NCBI GenBank assembly: GCA_945897565.1
Contig: CAMDFN010000015.1
Location: forward strand, 1 to 55,051
Length of the DNA stretch: 55,051 nt
Direction of reading: 5' to 3'
Source of the DNA: Chryseobacterium gleum
GTDB taxonomy: Bacteria; Bacteroidota; Bacteroidia; Flavobacteriales_D; Crocinitomicaceae
Below are positions 34,613 to 42,553 of the stretch, piece by piece. Position 1 is the stretch's first letter. Each line of letters opens with the position of its first letter. The notes under the pieces were generated by a model. It saw only the letters and a program-made list of their open reading frames with translations, was not told the origin of the DNA and searched no databases. The translations under genes were made by a program, and so were the position numbers.

Positions 34613-35260
34613 TCAACAAAGTTCCTTGATTGCTTTGGCGGTGCCAATATGCTTAGTGACAAAATCTTTCTCGCGTTTGGGTGAGCGGGCCGGGGAGTAT
34701 TCCCTACCGTAAAAGATGATTTGCAAATGTAGTTTGTTCCAAGTGGCTTCAGGAAACCATTTTTTAGCATCTCGCTCTGTTTGCACTACATTTTTACCAC
34801 TTGTCAGACCCCAGCGCGTAAGCAAACGATGGATGTGTGTATCTACCGGAAAGGCAGCAAATCCAAAAGCTTGAGACATCACTACCGAAGCAGTTTTGTG
34901 TCCGACGCCAGGCAGCGCCTCTAATGCTTCATAGCTTTTCGGAACTTCCCCAGCATATTGCGCCACTAGCATTTGCGATAAGGTAGAAATTGCAGCTGCT
35001 TTTTTAGGAGATAGACCACAGGGCCGAATAATTTGCTGGATTTTTTCTACGGGTTGTTGCGCCATGTCAAACGGATTATCGGCGAGCGCAAACAAACTCG
35101 GCGTAACAGTATTCACGCGTGCATCTGTGCATTGCGCTGAGAGCAAAACAGCCACAAGCAAGGTATAAGGGTCTTTGTGGTCGAGTGGGATAGGCGTCTC
35201 GGGATATAGCGCTTCGAGTGTCTCGATGATGTATCGTGCTTTTTCTTTTTTTGTACTCAT
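34613..35260 (-). CDS. nth: Endonuclease III-like DNA glycosylase lacking the [4Fe-4S] cysteines
   Basis: From ATG at 35260 the protein has 215 residues. The Nth fold is clear: LLVAVLLSAQCTDARVN, the helix-hairpin-helix LPGVGHKTASVV with catalytic Lys122, and the catalytic Asp140 in FPVDTHIHRL. Nth removes oxidised pyrimidines and cuts the DNA by beta-elimination. The C-terminal C-x6-C-x2-C-x5-C cluster loop is missing: after FYGREYSPARS the sequence is KREKDFVTKHIGTAKAIKELC with only one Cys. The start overlaps the stop of the J-domain gene (ATGA). The ORF is open upstream to 35440, but those residues only shadow the J-domain gene. Confidence 0.9.
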   Translation of the reverse strand: MSTKKEKARYIIETLEALYPETPIPLDHKDPYTLLVAVLLSAQCTDARVNTVTPSLFALADNPFDMAQQPVEKIQQIIRPCGLSPKKAAAISTLSQMLVAQYAGEVPKSYEALEALPGVGHKTASVVMSQAFGFAAFPVDTHIHRLLTRWGLTSGKNVVQTERDAKKWFPEATWNKLHLQIIFYGREYSPARSPKREKDFVTKHIGTAKAIKELC

Positions 35261-36123
35261 AACTGACCCAAAGTTAGCAAATGAATTAAACGGCTTTCCG
35301 AGAGTAAAAACCACAGCATAATTGCAGTAATGGCATACCTCGACACAAAAGAACCTGCTACAAAAATAATATCTGCGCTTGCTAAATACCAAGAAAGAAG
35401 TGGAATTAAAAAAAGCAAACTGATCCAAATTTGGGCCCAATAAAAACTAAAATGAACAGGCACAAAATGCGCGTAAAGCCCTTCTTGAAAAGTAAGTGCC
35501 TTCACTTGATGCAACCAGGGTGTTTCTACGCTGCGCAATTTTTGGGCTTTAGGAAGGTTTTGCGCTGGGTAATCTGCTACCCAAAAGGCGCGCTTGTCGG
35601 TGCTTTTGAACAACTGAACTAAATGGCCATCAACGCTGCCGTAGGAGTGAATGCCATATGCTTGAGCGGCAATTGGTTGTTGCTGCGCGGGCAAGAAAAA
35701 ATCGATCCAAAGCACAAGAAATAACAAGGCGCCTAATCCGGCAACTGCCCGATGCCACAACCCAATTTTTCCGCTGCTCAACTGCTGAAGATAAGCTATT
35801 TTGTAGGCCTCTTCATTGCGTTTTTGTTGCCGTAGTTTTTCTCTTGCCACGGCGCGTTGTTTTTTGTAAGCTTCGAGATCTTGGTCGTATTGTGCTTGCC
35901 GCGCCTTATATTTTTGCTCTACTGCGCTGGGGTCTGCAGTTGTTTGGCCGCTGGTCAGTTGCTCGTAAGCACTTTGGATTTCTATAAATTGTGCGGCAGC
36001 AGTCGGTGAAGGATTGCGGTCTGGGTGGTATTTCTTGACCAGCCTGCGATAGGCGCGCCGGATTTCATCCGCGCTTGCACCGGTTTTTAAACCCAGCGTT
36101 TTATAGGGGTCTCCAGTCGGCAT
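35257..36123 (-). CDS. J-domain membrane protein
   Basis: The 288-residue protein has an N-terminal J domain (residues 5-60: PYKTLGLKTGASADEIRRAYRRLVKKYHPDRNP) with an intact HPD at 33-35, so it should stimulate a DnaK-type ATPase. A charged, probably coiled-coil stretch (about 65-118) leads to a membrane helix (about 127-147), a soluble segment of about 80 residues, and two more helices (about 223-245 and 250-275). The glycine-rich and zinc domains of true DnaJ are absent. It starts inside the 3' end of menE (23-base overlap) and ends on the nth start codon, so menE, this gene and nth form one coupled operon. The client is unknown. Confidence 0.85.
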   Translation of the reverse strand: MPTGDPYKTLGLKTGASADEIRRAYRRLVKKYHPDRNPSPTAAAQFIEIQSAYEQLTSGQTTADPSAVEQKYKARQAQYDQDLEAYKKQRAVAREKLRQQKRNEEAYKIAYLQQLSSGKIGLWHRAVAGLGALLFLVLWIDFFLPAQQQPIAAQAYGIHSYGSVDGHLVQLFKSTDKRAFWVADYPAQNLPKAQKLRSVETPWLHQVKALTFQEGLYAHFVPVHFSFYWAQIWISLLFLIPLLSWYLASADIIFVAGSFVSRYAITAIMLWFLLSESRLIHLLTLGQL

Positions 36124-37114
36124 GGGTCAGCGTTTGCAGCACTTCTTTGCGCTTGATTTTTTGTGTTTGAGTGCGTTCAAAACGAGGCACTAGCGCGTAT
36201 TTTCTAGGAATTTCAGCTAGCTTAAAGCCTAATTGTTGAAAGTCAGGAAAAACGGGCACTTCATTGCCTTCGATCACAATTGTGACAATCTGCCCCCACT
36301 TTTCATCGGGTAAGGAGGTGATAAAAAAAGCATTCTCGACGTACGCATGAAGTTGTTGTTCCAAAATTTCCGGAAGCACCTTGAAGCCTCCGGAGTTAAT
36401 GGCGTTGTCGGCGCGCCCCTGCCAAGTAAAGGTTGTTGGGTCGAGGAGCTCAACTAAATCTTTGGTCACGATCGGTTCATTCTGCAATTGCGGATAGTGA
36501 ATCACTAAGCAGTCATTTTCACTGGAAAATTGAATGCCAGGCAGGGCACTGAAGTATGGTTCTTCTATAGGGCTCACTTTGCGTAAGGCAACATGAGACA
36601 GTGTTTCGGTCATGCCGTAGCTATGCCAGACCTGAAGTTGGGCGCGCTGGCAAGCGGCAAGTAGTTCAGGGCTCATTTGGCCACCGCCCACTAATATATG
36701 ATCAATTTTCTTGAGTTTTTTGAGATCAAATTGAAGGCTTTGTTGCAATTGGGTGGGTACGAATGCGACAAAATCAATTTGTTGACTCAAGTTTTGTAAG
36801 GGTCTGGCGCTGGGTAGTTGGATTTGCAACTCAAAATCACCGACTAAAGAACGCGCTAGAAGCATCAGGCCGCCGACACTAGAAATAGGAAGGCAAAGTA
36901 AGGCGCGCATGTCTTTATGGAGCCCCAAGGCAGCAATGCTGGCTTGTGCTGAATTTGTGAGTTGATTTTTGTTGAATACGTGCAGTTGAGGCAGGCCGGT
37001 GGTACCAGAACTTTTGATTTGAAAAGAGGTGTTTGTGCGCCAATTTTCCAAAAAGAGCGCAGCACTTTCTTTGAGCGCTTGATCGGTATCCAAAAAAAAC
37101 CAATTGGCTTGCAT
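36101..37114 (-). CDS. menE: O-succinylbenzoate-CoA ligase-like AMP-binding enzyme
   Basis: The 337-residue protein is a compact member of the acyl-adenylate family. The phosphate loop is SSGTTGLPQ (35-43), followed by LLCLPISSVGGLMLLARSL, WHSYGMTETLSHVALR (the A5 motif region) and FTWQGRADNAINSGGFKVLPEILEQQL (the hinge and A8 motif). The catalytic Lys is expected in the final IKRKEVL segment. The short form of about 340 residues with these blocks is what Bacteroidota use as MenE, which activates o-succinylbenzoate in menaquinone synthesis. No other men gene lies in the window. Its ATG overlaps the dnaX (tau) stop codon by one base, so translation may be coupled to tau. Confidence 0.82.
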   Translation of the reverse strand: MQANWFFLDTDQALKESAALFLENWRTNTSFQIKSSGTTGLPQLHVFNKNQLTNSAQASIAALGLHKDMRALLCLPISSVGGLMLLARSLVGDFELQIQLPSARPLQNLSQQIDFVAFVPTQLQQSLQFDLKKLKKIDHILVGGGQMSPELLAACQRAQLQVWHSYGMTETLSHVALRKVSPIEEPYFSALPGIQFSSENDCLVIHYPQLQNEPIVTKDLVELLDPTTFTWQGRADNAINSGGFKVLPEILEQQLHAYVENAFFITSLPDEKWGQIVTIVIEGNEVPVFPDFQQLGFKLAEIPRKYALVPRFERTQTQKIKRKEVLQTLTHADWRPL

Positions 37115-38840
37115 TAGTAGTCTATATCGAGATTGAAGCGGTTCTTAAGGGTGTGGAGGTTGGGGTTTTTACGCGCCAACGCTGCAAATTTATCCTTGCC
37201 TGTTAAGAATTTAACTTCTTCTTCTTCTGGGTCCGCCTGAACCAATAGGATATCCAGATAGTAATTATTGAGTTGCTTGCGCATGAATTCTTTAAAAGTC
37301 AGCAAATGGGTTTGAATATAGTTTTGCTGCACAAGGTTGTCTACGGTTAGTTCGAGTATTTCTTCGCTTTTCAGCACGGGGTCGCGCTTGATGAGCGCAT
37401 TGTAAAATGTTTCCATTCCGTCTTCTTTGACCTGAAATGCGAATTGTTTCCAATACATTTTGACGTGATCTAGGTGAAAGCCCTCGCGGGGAAGGTCTTC
37501 TTGACGCACCTGTTGGTTACTGGTTTTGTCTTTTTCGAGGGTCTCGCGAATCGAGATGATATTGGCTTTGACATTGCCCTGGGGTTTGCTCAATTCGGCA
37601 GCAGGTTCTTTTATTGGCATTACCGGAGGAGCGCTTGTTACGGCTGCTTGGTTGGCTGCAGGTTTATTGGTATTGGATTTGCGCAGCGTTTGTTTGGGCG
37701 ACGGCAGGATATCGATGCGCTCAGTTAGGCCTTTTTTTTTTCTTGCTCTTGCTTGAGAGAGCAGAGCTGCATGAGGGCTACCTCGATGAGCAAGCGTTGG
37801 TTTTTGGAGGCTTTGTACTCGACGTCTGTTTTGGAGAGTACTTGCAGGCCACGCAACAAGCGCTGGGCTTCTATGTCGTTGGCTTGCTGCATAAAACGTT
37901 GCTTAACGGTATCTGGCGCCTCAAGTAAACTGGCGGTTCGGGGGTCTTTACAGACCAAGATGTTGCGCAGGTGTTCGGCTAGGCCGATGACGAATTGGTG
38001 GCCATCGAAGCCCTTTTCGTAGATGTCGTTGAGTATAAGTAGTGCAGAAGGGATATCTTCTTTTTCTGTGGCTTCTATGACTTTGAAATAATATTCGTAG
38101 TCGAGGATATGCAGGTTCTCAAGAACGTCTTTGTAAGTGAGGGTATTGCCCGCAAAGGTAACCATTTGATCAAATATGGACAGTGCGTCGCGCAAGGCGC
38201 CATCTGCTTTTAATGCAATTTGGTGCAGTGCTTCTGGGTCTGCGTCAACACCTTCTTTGGTGGCAATGGTGCCCAGGTGATCTGCGATATCCTTGACGCG
38301 GATTCTTTGGAAGTCAAATATCTGACACCTGGAAAGAATGGTCGGGATGATTTTATGCTTCTCGGTAGTTGCTAAGATGAAAATGGCGTGCTTTGGGGGC
38401 TCTTCTAAGGTCTTGAGAAAGGCATTAAATGCGTTTGGCGAAAGCATATGGACCTCATCGATGATGTAGATTTTATGACTGCCGAGTTGCGGCGCAACGC
38501 GCACTTGATCGATGAGGTTGCGGATGTCGTCAACGGAGTTGTTGGAGGCGGCATCTAGCTCATAAATATTGAGTGAGTTTCCGGTGTGAAAAGAAAGACA
38601 GGAGTCGCATTGGTCGCAGGCTTCAATGGCTGAGGTAGGGTTGAAGCAGTTGATGGTTTTGGCTAAAATACGTGCCGTAGTGGTTTTGCCCACACCTCTT
38701 GATCCGCAAAACAAAAAAGCTTGCGCGAGGTGTTGGTTTTTAATCGCGTTTTTGAGTGTGTTGGTAATAGACTGCTGGCCCACTACCGTGTCAAAGGTTT
38801 GCGGGCGGTATTTGCGGGCCGATACAACAAATTCACTCAT
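37114..38840 (-). CDS. dnaX: DNA polymerase III subunit tau, produced by -1 frameshift in dnaX
   Basis: Reading from ATG 38840 and slipping back by one base at the A10 run (37732-37741) joins the two frames into about 575 residues, the usual DnaX length. After the shift the sequence reads GLTERIDILPSPKQTLRK, a Pro/Ala-rich linker, and the tau-type C-terminal domain (HVKMYWKQFAFQVKEDG, LKSEEILELTVDNLVQQNYI, HLLTFKEFMRKQLNN). The second frame is open all the way back to the A run, with no stop codon between. The N-terminal part is the clamp-loader ATPase. Either programmed slippage makes both gamma and tau, as in E. coli and Thermus, or the run carries a one-base sequencing error. The menE start overlaps the stop. 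Confidence 0.85.
37725..37742 (-). promoter_or_regulatory. dnaX slippery site (A10 run, A AAA AAG heptamer) and gamma stop codon
   Basis: In the zero frame the minus strand reads GAA AAA AAA AAG GCC TAA. The in-frame A AAA AAG is the same heptamer that drives -1 frameshifting in E. coli dnaX, and the stop codon is 3 bases after it. A run of ten A also favours polymerase slippage, the mechanism known for Thermus dnaX. No strong downstream stimulatory hairpin is visible, only a 5-bp GCGCA/TGCGC pairing with a long loop. Confidence 0.75.
37725..38840 (-). CDS. dnaX: DNA polymerase III subunit gamma (zero-frame dnaX product)
   Basis: The zero frame gives 371 residues. It has Walker A GSRGVGKTTT (46-55), the four zinc cysteines (Cys65, Cys75, Cys78, Cys81), Walker B IYIIDEVHMLS, the SRC arginine-finger motif (TILSRCQIF) and the domain III collar. 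It ends QEKKKA just after the A run, which is nearly the same position as E. coli gamma relative to the domains. A TATCTTTG element lies 4 bases before the ATG, suggesting a leaderless transcript. Gamma loads the sliding clamp but lacks the parts of tau that bind DnaB and polymerase. Confidence 0.9.
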   Translation of the reverse strand: MSEFVVSARKYRPQTFDTVVGQQSITNTLKNAIKNQHLAQAFLFCGSRGVGKTTTARILAKTINCFNPTSAIEACDQCDSCLSFHTGNSLNIYELDAASNNSVDDIRNLIDQVRVAPQLGSHKIYIIDEVHMLSPNAFNAFLKTLEEPPKHAIFILATTEKHKIIPTILSRCQIFDFQRIRVKDIADHLGTIATKEGVDADPEALHQIALKADGALRDALSIFDQMVTFAGNTLTYKDVLENLHILDYEYYFKVIEATEKEDIPSALLILNDIYEKGFDGHQFVIGLAEHLRNILVCKDPRTASLLEAPDTVKQRFMQQANDIEAQRLLRGLQVLSKTDVEYKASKNQRLLIEVALMQLCSLKQEQEKKKA

Positions 38841-38844
38841 GCTT

Positions 38845-38852
38845 CAAAGATA
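38845..38852 (-). promoter_or_regulatory. dnaX -7 element, 4 bases from ATG
   Basis: The minus strand reads TATCTTTG, AAGC, ATG. It is an exact TAnnTTTG match with the same 4-base spacing as at dnaB, which implies a leaderless dnaX mRNA. Confidence 0.55.
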
Positions 38853-38896
38853 CCGCTTATTTTTAAAAATACACCGCGAAGATATCAACAGAAAAA

Positions 38897-40408
38897 CTAA
38901 TTTTTGACCAGCGTAAATGTGTACTGCGCTGCCTTGAGTAGGTATGTCCCGGCTTTCAATTCTGAGAGGTCAATTTCTTTTTGAAGTGTCGCATTTTCAA
39001 TGATCTGGCCTTGCGCGGAATACAAAACATATGGCAGTCCTTCGATTTCAAGGGGAATCTGAAAGACGCCATTGCTCGGATTCGGGAATACAGGATCAAA
39101 AGTCGGGATGCTATTGGTGCTGCTTGAATTGCTCAATTGGTCAAGATGATTCAAATAGATTTGAAGTGTTCCCTGGCGGACATCTCCCCAAATGGTGTAA
39201 AGTTGATTATTTGTGAATTGTACATTCAAGAAATCATTGCCATTTTCTAGTAAGATGGAGTCGTGGTTTACCAAAGGGCTGATGCTCAGTTCACTCCCCC
39301 ATATTTGGTTGCTCTGGATGCGGCAGAAAATTTGACTTGGGCTTTGGTAGGTGCCGGGGATGCCATTTCGGCGGTCTCGCCAACAAACAGCTAAGTCACC
39401 ATCGGTGTCGTAATCTGACCAAACTAAATCCTGGATAACGCCGTTGCCCTGCACATCTTGATTGATTCGAGCAGGTGCGCTCCAAACGCCGTTGCTCTTT
39501 TCGATGTAAGCAATGTCGGGGTCGCCAAAAACTTCGGTGAGAAAGGTATAAGATGCGCGCGCAGAATTGCCCGGATCTAGCGCCAAATGGGCACCGCGTT
39601 TTAGGGTGTCGTTTTGGGTGCCAAAATCAATGCCTTGAAAGGCAATTTGGTAGTTGTAAAAAGAGGAAACGACCGATTTGTTGACTTCAACAATGCGCGG
39701 TAAAATACTCTGTGCCGGGTCGTAACTCGGATAAATAGCCATCAATAAGCCGTCATCGGCAAACGCGGGAGAGGGCATCGGTTGGGTAATGGCGCTGCCA
39801 GCCAAATAAGGTGCGCTGTCGAGTTCTTGTAAGCTAAAACTTGCGCCTTGGTCTGAGGAAGTAGCTATGTAAGGATGAAATGGCGCCTGAACTGTGCCGG
39901 GTTGGTTGGCGTTGGTGCTGGTGATCACCACACTTCCTGTAAGGGGAGCAACAGCAATCCACGGCCGGTCAATACATAGTTTGTTGGGGCAAGAACTGAT
40001 GGACCTAGCCACCACCGCTGCGCCCCAACTCAAGCCGCCGTCTGTCGATTTGCGGCAAATAACTGCCCCATTTGTAAAATTGACGTTGTCGTAGTCGATA
40101 TAAGCCATGTAGAGATTTCCGTTGAGGTCAAAACCAAGTGATACATCTGCACTGCTATTGCCGGTCTGCTGATGCGCTTGCCATACAGGCGCGCTCCAAG
40201 TGCTGCCGCCGTCGTTCGAAACCACACTTTTGATCACAATCTTTTGATTGAGTTGAAAACCCATCCATGCCGCCACTAAATGGTTGCTGTTTTGCGGATC
40301 CACAGCCAGGTATGGCTCGCCTTCAAAAAGATTCCCAGAAGAAACGAGTGTATTTTGAGCAATAGCGCCAAATGAAATCAAGAGGAGTAAAAAGCAAAGT
40401 GTTTTCAT
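38897..40408 (-). CDS. Secreted BNR/sialidase-fold protein with T9SS sorting domain
   Basis: The 503-residue protein has a signal peptide (MKTLCFLLLLISFGAIAQ) and then a beta-propeller with BNR/Asp-box-type repeats: SNDGGSTWSAPVW, STDGGLSWGAAVV, SSDQGASFSLQEL, and later NGVWSAPARIN. It starts GEPYLAVDPQNSNHLVAAW, a pattern seen in exported sialidase-like propellers. The catalytic Arg triad of real sialidases cannot be recognised, so it may only bind ligands. The last 80 residues are a T9SS type A sorting domain (FDPVFPNPSNGVFQI, LSELKAGTYLLKA). A terminator lies 14 bases upstream, so it is transcribed alone, perhaps from a TACTTTTA element 4 bases before the ATG. Confidence 0.83.
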   Translation of the reverse strand: MKTLCFLLLLISFGAIAQNTLVSSGNLFEGEPYLAVDPQNSNHLVAAWMGFQLNQKIVIKSVVSNDGGSTWSAPVWQAHQQTGNSSADVSLGFDLNGNLYMAYIDYDNVNFTNGAVICRKSTDGGLSWGAAVVARSISSCPNKLCIDRPWIAVAPLTGSVVITSTNANQPGTVQAPFHPYIATSSDQGASFSLQELDSAPYLAGSAITQPMPSPAFADDGLLMAIYPSYDPAQSILPRIVEVNKSVVSSFYNYQIAFQGIDFGTQNDTLKRGAHLALDPGNSARASYTFLTEVFGDPDIAYIEKSNGVWSAPARINQDVQGNGVIQDLVWSDYDTDGDLAVCWRDRRNGIPGTYQSPSQIFCRIQSNQIWGSELSISPLVNHDSILLENGNDFLNVQFTNNQLYTIWGDVRQGTLQIYLNHLDQLSNSSSTNSIPTFDPVFPNPSNGVFQIPLEIEGLPYVLYSAQGQIIENATLQKEIDLSELKAGTYLLKAAQYTFTLVKN

Positions 40409-40421
40409 TTTTTAAAAGTAT

Positions 40422-40450
40422 AAAAAAAGCCACTCGGAAGTGGCTTTTTT
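40422..40450. terminator. Terminator after the M16 peptidase pair
   Basis: AGCCACT (40428-40434), loop CGGA, AGTGGCT (40439-40445) make a perfect 7-bp stem with an A run before and a T run after, so it can act in both directions. It ends the minus-strand M16 operon. Confidence 0.9.
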
Positions 40451-40466
40451 CTAAAGTTCAAGTTTT

Positions 40467-42548
40467 TTAGAAGTCTTCGGTAATAACGAGCTTCGGATTA
40501 ACAGAGAGGGTCTTTACCACGCCAGTCAAGGTCATTTGGCCAACGGTCATGCTAAAGGAATACGCAAATTTAAAGCCATCTACTTCTTTGTAATCCGCAT
40601 AGTTGGTGGTGGTTTCTACGGTTTCTTCACCCATTTTGCGGATGTTCATAGAGCGCAATTTCATGAAGGATTGCGTAGAGAAGTAGTCGTAGTTTTCGGC
40701 AAGCCCGTCGTTGGTGTAAAGCACATAGCAATCTACGCCGTCGATGTTTTCAATGCCTTTGAGGGCATAGCTCATGCCGTTTGCTTGGTAATTGAGCTCA
40801 GGAATAAAACCGCTCGCTTTTTGTTTGGCGGAAATTTCTGCTGCGGTGAGGTCTTCTCGGCCACCTTGCATACTGAACGTAAAGCCCGATTTGCCATCGT
40901 AATAAGATTTTTGAATCACCATACCCGGCATTTCCATCTTGCTCGCTTCGCTGCCACCATTCCAAAAATAGTCAGTGGAGGTAAGTGCAAAAGGAATTTG
41001 TGCGGAGCTCATTTCTGATATGCGTTCGTAAGATTTGAGCGTTTTCACTTTTTTCAAAAGTGTTTTTTGAGATGTGGTACCTGTGAGGGCCATGGCATAA
41101 GACGCAATGAGTTGGTCTGCAGTGATGTTTGCCTCTTTGGTTTCTTTGATTGGGGCACCAAAAGCATCTAGTTTTTCAATCTTGCCGTCGGTGTCAAAAG
41201 CCAAAAGCTTAGGCAGAATTTCTTCGTTTCCGACTACAATAATGTGGCAGTTTTTAGCGGTGAAATATTGTTGCGCCACGCGCAAGACGTCTTCTTTTGT
41301 AATTGCTTCGAGTTGTTGAAGGTAGTTTTGGTAGTAGTCAGGAGCCAATTTTTGCTTGATGGTATTGAGCGCAAAACGCGCAACGGTCTGCGGACGCTCT
41401 AAGGAACGTGCAAAACCGCCAGCCATGTTGTTTTTGGTGAGGCTGAGTTCTTCGTCGGTCACCTGTGCTTCGATGATACCTGCAAATTCTTTTAGGATTT
41501 CAGTGATGGCTGAATCCGTAACTGCATTTTTGAAATTGCCACCAGCCGACATCCAAGAACCATTTTCAGTGATGTTGAGCGAGGAGTAACAGCCGTAAGT
41601 AAAGGCTTTGTCTTCGCGGAGGTTTTGCATGAGGCGGGTACCAAAACCACCACCACCTAGAATGCCATTCAAGACATTTAATGCAAGTTGGTCTTTGTGA
41701 CCTGCGCGCATGTCAATAGGGAAGGTGACATACACAACAGATTGTACAGCCCCTGGTTTTTTGACAAAAATAACGCGGTTGCCTCTGTCAAATTGACCTT
41801 TACCGAGCGCTGATTGGTATGCTGGACCACCTTGCCAATTGGCAAAATAGCGCGTTACCAAAGCTTCTATTTGTGCTCTTGTGATGTCTCCAACCACCAC
41901 TAAATAACTGCCTTGTGGGGTGAAAGTTGCTTTGTAGTATTGGATGAGGTCTTCGCGAGAAATATTTTGCAGCGTGGCATCAGTCATGATTTCGCCTAGC
42001 GGGTGGCTCGGGAAGTTAATTGCTCGCGTGGCATTGGTTGCCATTTCACCTGCGTCTGCTTTGGTAGACTGCAAGCCAGACAAACTTTGTTTGCGGACGC
42101 GTTCTACTTCACTTTCTGGGAAGTTGGCATTGTACAATACGTCGGTCATGAGGTCCAGGCCTTTATCGAGGTGTTTGGTCAGGCAGCTCAAATACATGCT
42201 CGATGATCCGGCGGACAGACTGGCACCAATGAAGTCGATTTCGCGGTCGAGCTGATCTTTGGATCTAGATGAGGTACCCGACATGAGTAGAGAACCTGTA
42301 AAATCAGCCAAACCTGCTTTGTTACCTTCCAAGCGCGGCGTGTTGCCTAAGCTCAATTCAATTGAAACCTTTGGAATTTTGTGGTTCTCAGAGAGGATCA
42401 CCGTAATGCCATTAGAGGTGGTGAAAACCTGTGAAGCAGGAATGTTTATTTTTTGAGCCGCAGCCGCAGCTGGTCTTTGGGATCGGTCTAACTGTGCAAA
42501 AACACTGTTGGTCAGGATCAATATCAGGAGGAGATATAGACTTTTCAT
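40467..42548 (-). CDS. M16-family protein, inactive-type, with LolA-like C-terminal domain
   Basis: The 693-residue protein has a signal peptide (MKSLYLLLILILTNSVFAQ) and an M16 fold (VILSENHKIPKVSIELSLG, LADFTGSLLMSGTSSRSKDQLDREIDFIGASLSAG, LVVVGDITRAQIEALVTRYF, GGGGFGTRLMQNLREDKAFTYG). The HxxEH zinc motif is replaced by FTGSL, so it should not be catalytic, but it keeps the glycine-rich loop and the RxxxYG-like substrate-binding region. After residue about 500 comes a domain of about 190 residues (MPGMVIQKSYYDGKSGFTFS ... NYADYKEVDGFKFAYSFSM) that looks like a LolA / outer-membrane lipoprotein-sorting fold. It lies 5 bases downstream of an active M16 gene; such pairs form heterodimeric peptidases. 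A periplasmic location is expected. Confidence 0.85.
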   Translation of the reverse strand: MKSLYLLLILILTNSVFAQLDRSQRPAAAAAQKINIPASQVFTTSNGITVILSENHKIPKVSIELSLGNTPRLEGNKAGLADFTGSLLMSGTSSRSKDQLDREIDFIGASLSAGSSSMYLSCLTKHLDKGLDLMTDVLYNANFPESEVERVRKQSLSGLQSTKADAGEMATNATRAINFPSHPLGEIMTDATLQNISREDLIQYYKATFTPQGSYLVVVGDITRAQIEALVTRYFANWQGGPAYQSALGKGQFDRGNRVIFVKKPGAVQSVVYVTFPIDMRAGHKDQLALNVLNGILGGGGFGTRLMQNLREDKAFTYGCYSSLNITENGSWMSAGGNFKNAVTDSAITEILKEFAGIIEAQVTDEELSLTKNNMAGGFARSLERPQTVARFALNTIKQKLAPDYYQNYLQQLEAITKEDVLRVAQQYFTAKNCHIIVVGNEEILPKLLAFDTDGKIEKLDAFGAPIKETKEANITADQLIASYAMALTGTTSQKTLLKKVKTLKSYERISEMSSAQIPFALTSTDYFWNGGSEASKMEMPGMVIQKSYYDGKSGFTFSMQGGREDLTAAEISAKQKASGFIPELNYQANGMSYALKGIENIDGVDCYVLYTNDGLAENYDYFSTQSFMKLRSMNIRKMGEETVETTTNYADYKEVDGFKFAYSFSMTVGQMTLTGVVKTLSVNPKLVITEDF

Positions 42549-42553
42549 GAAGC

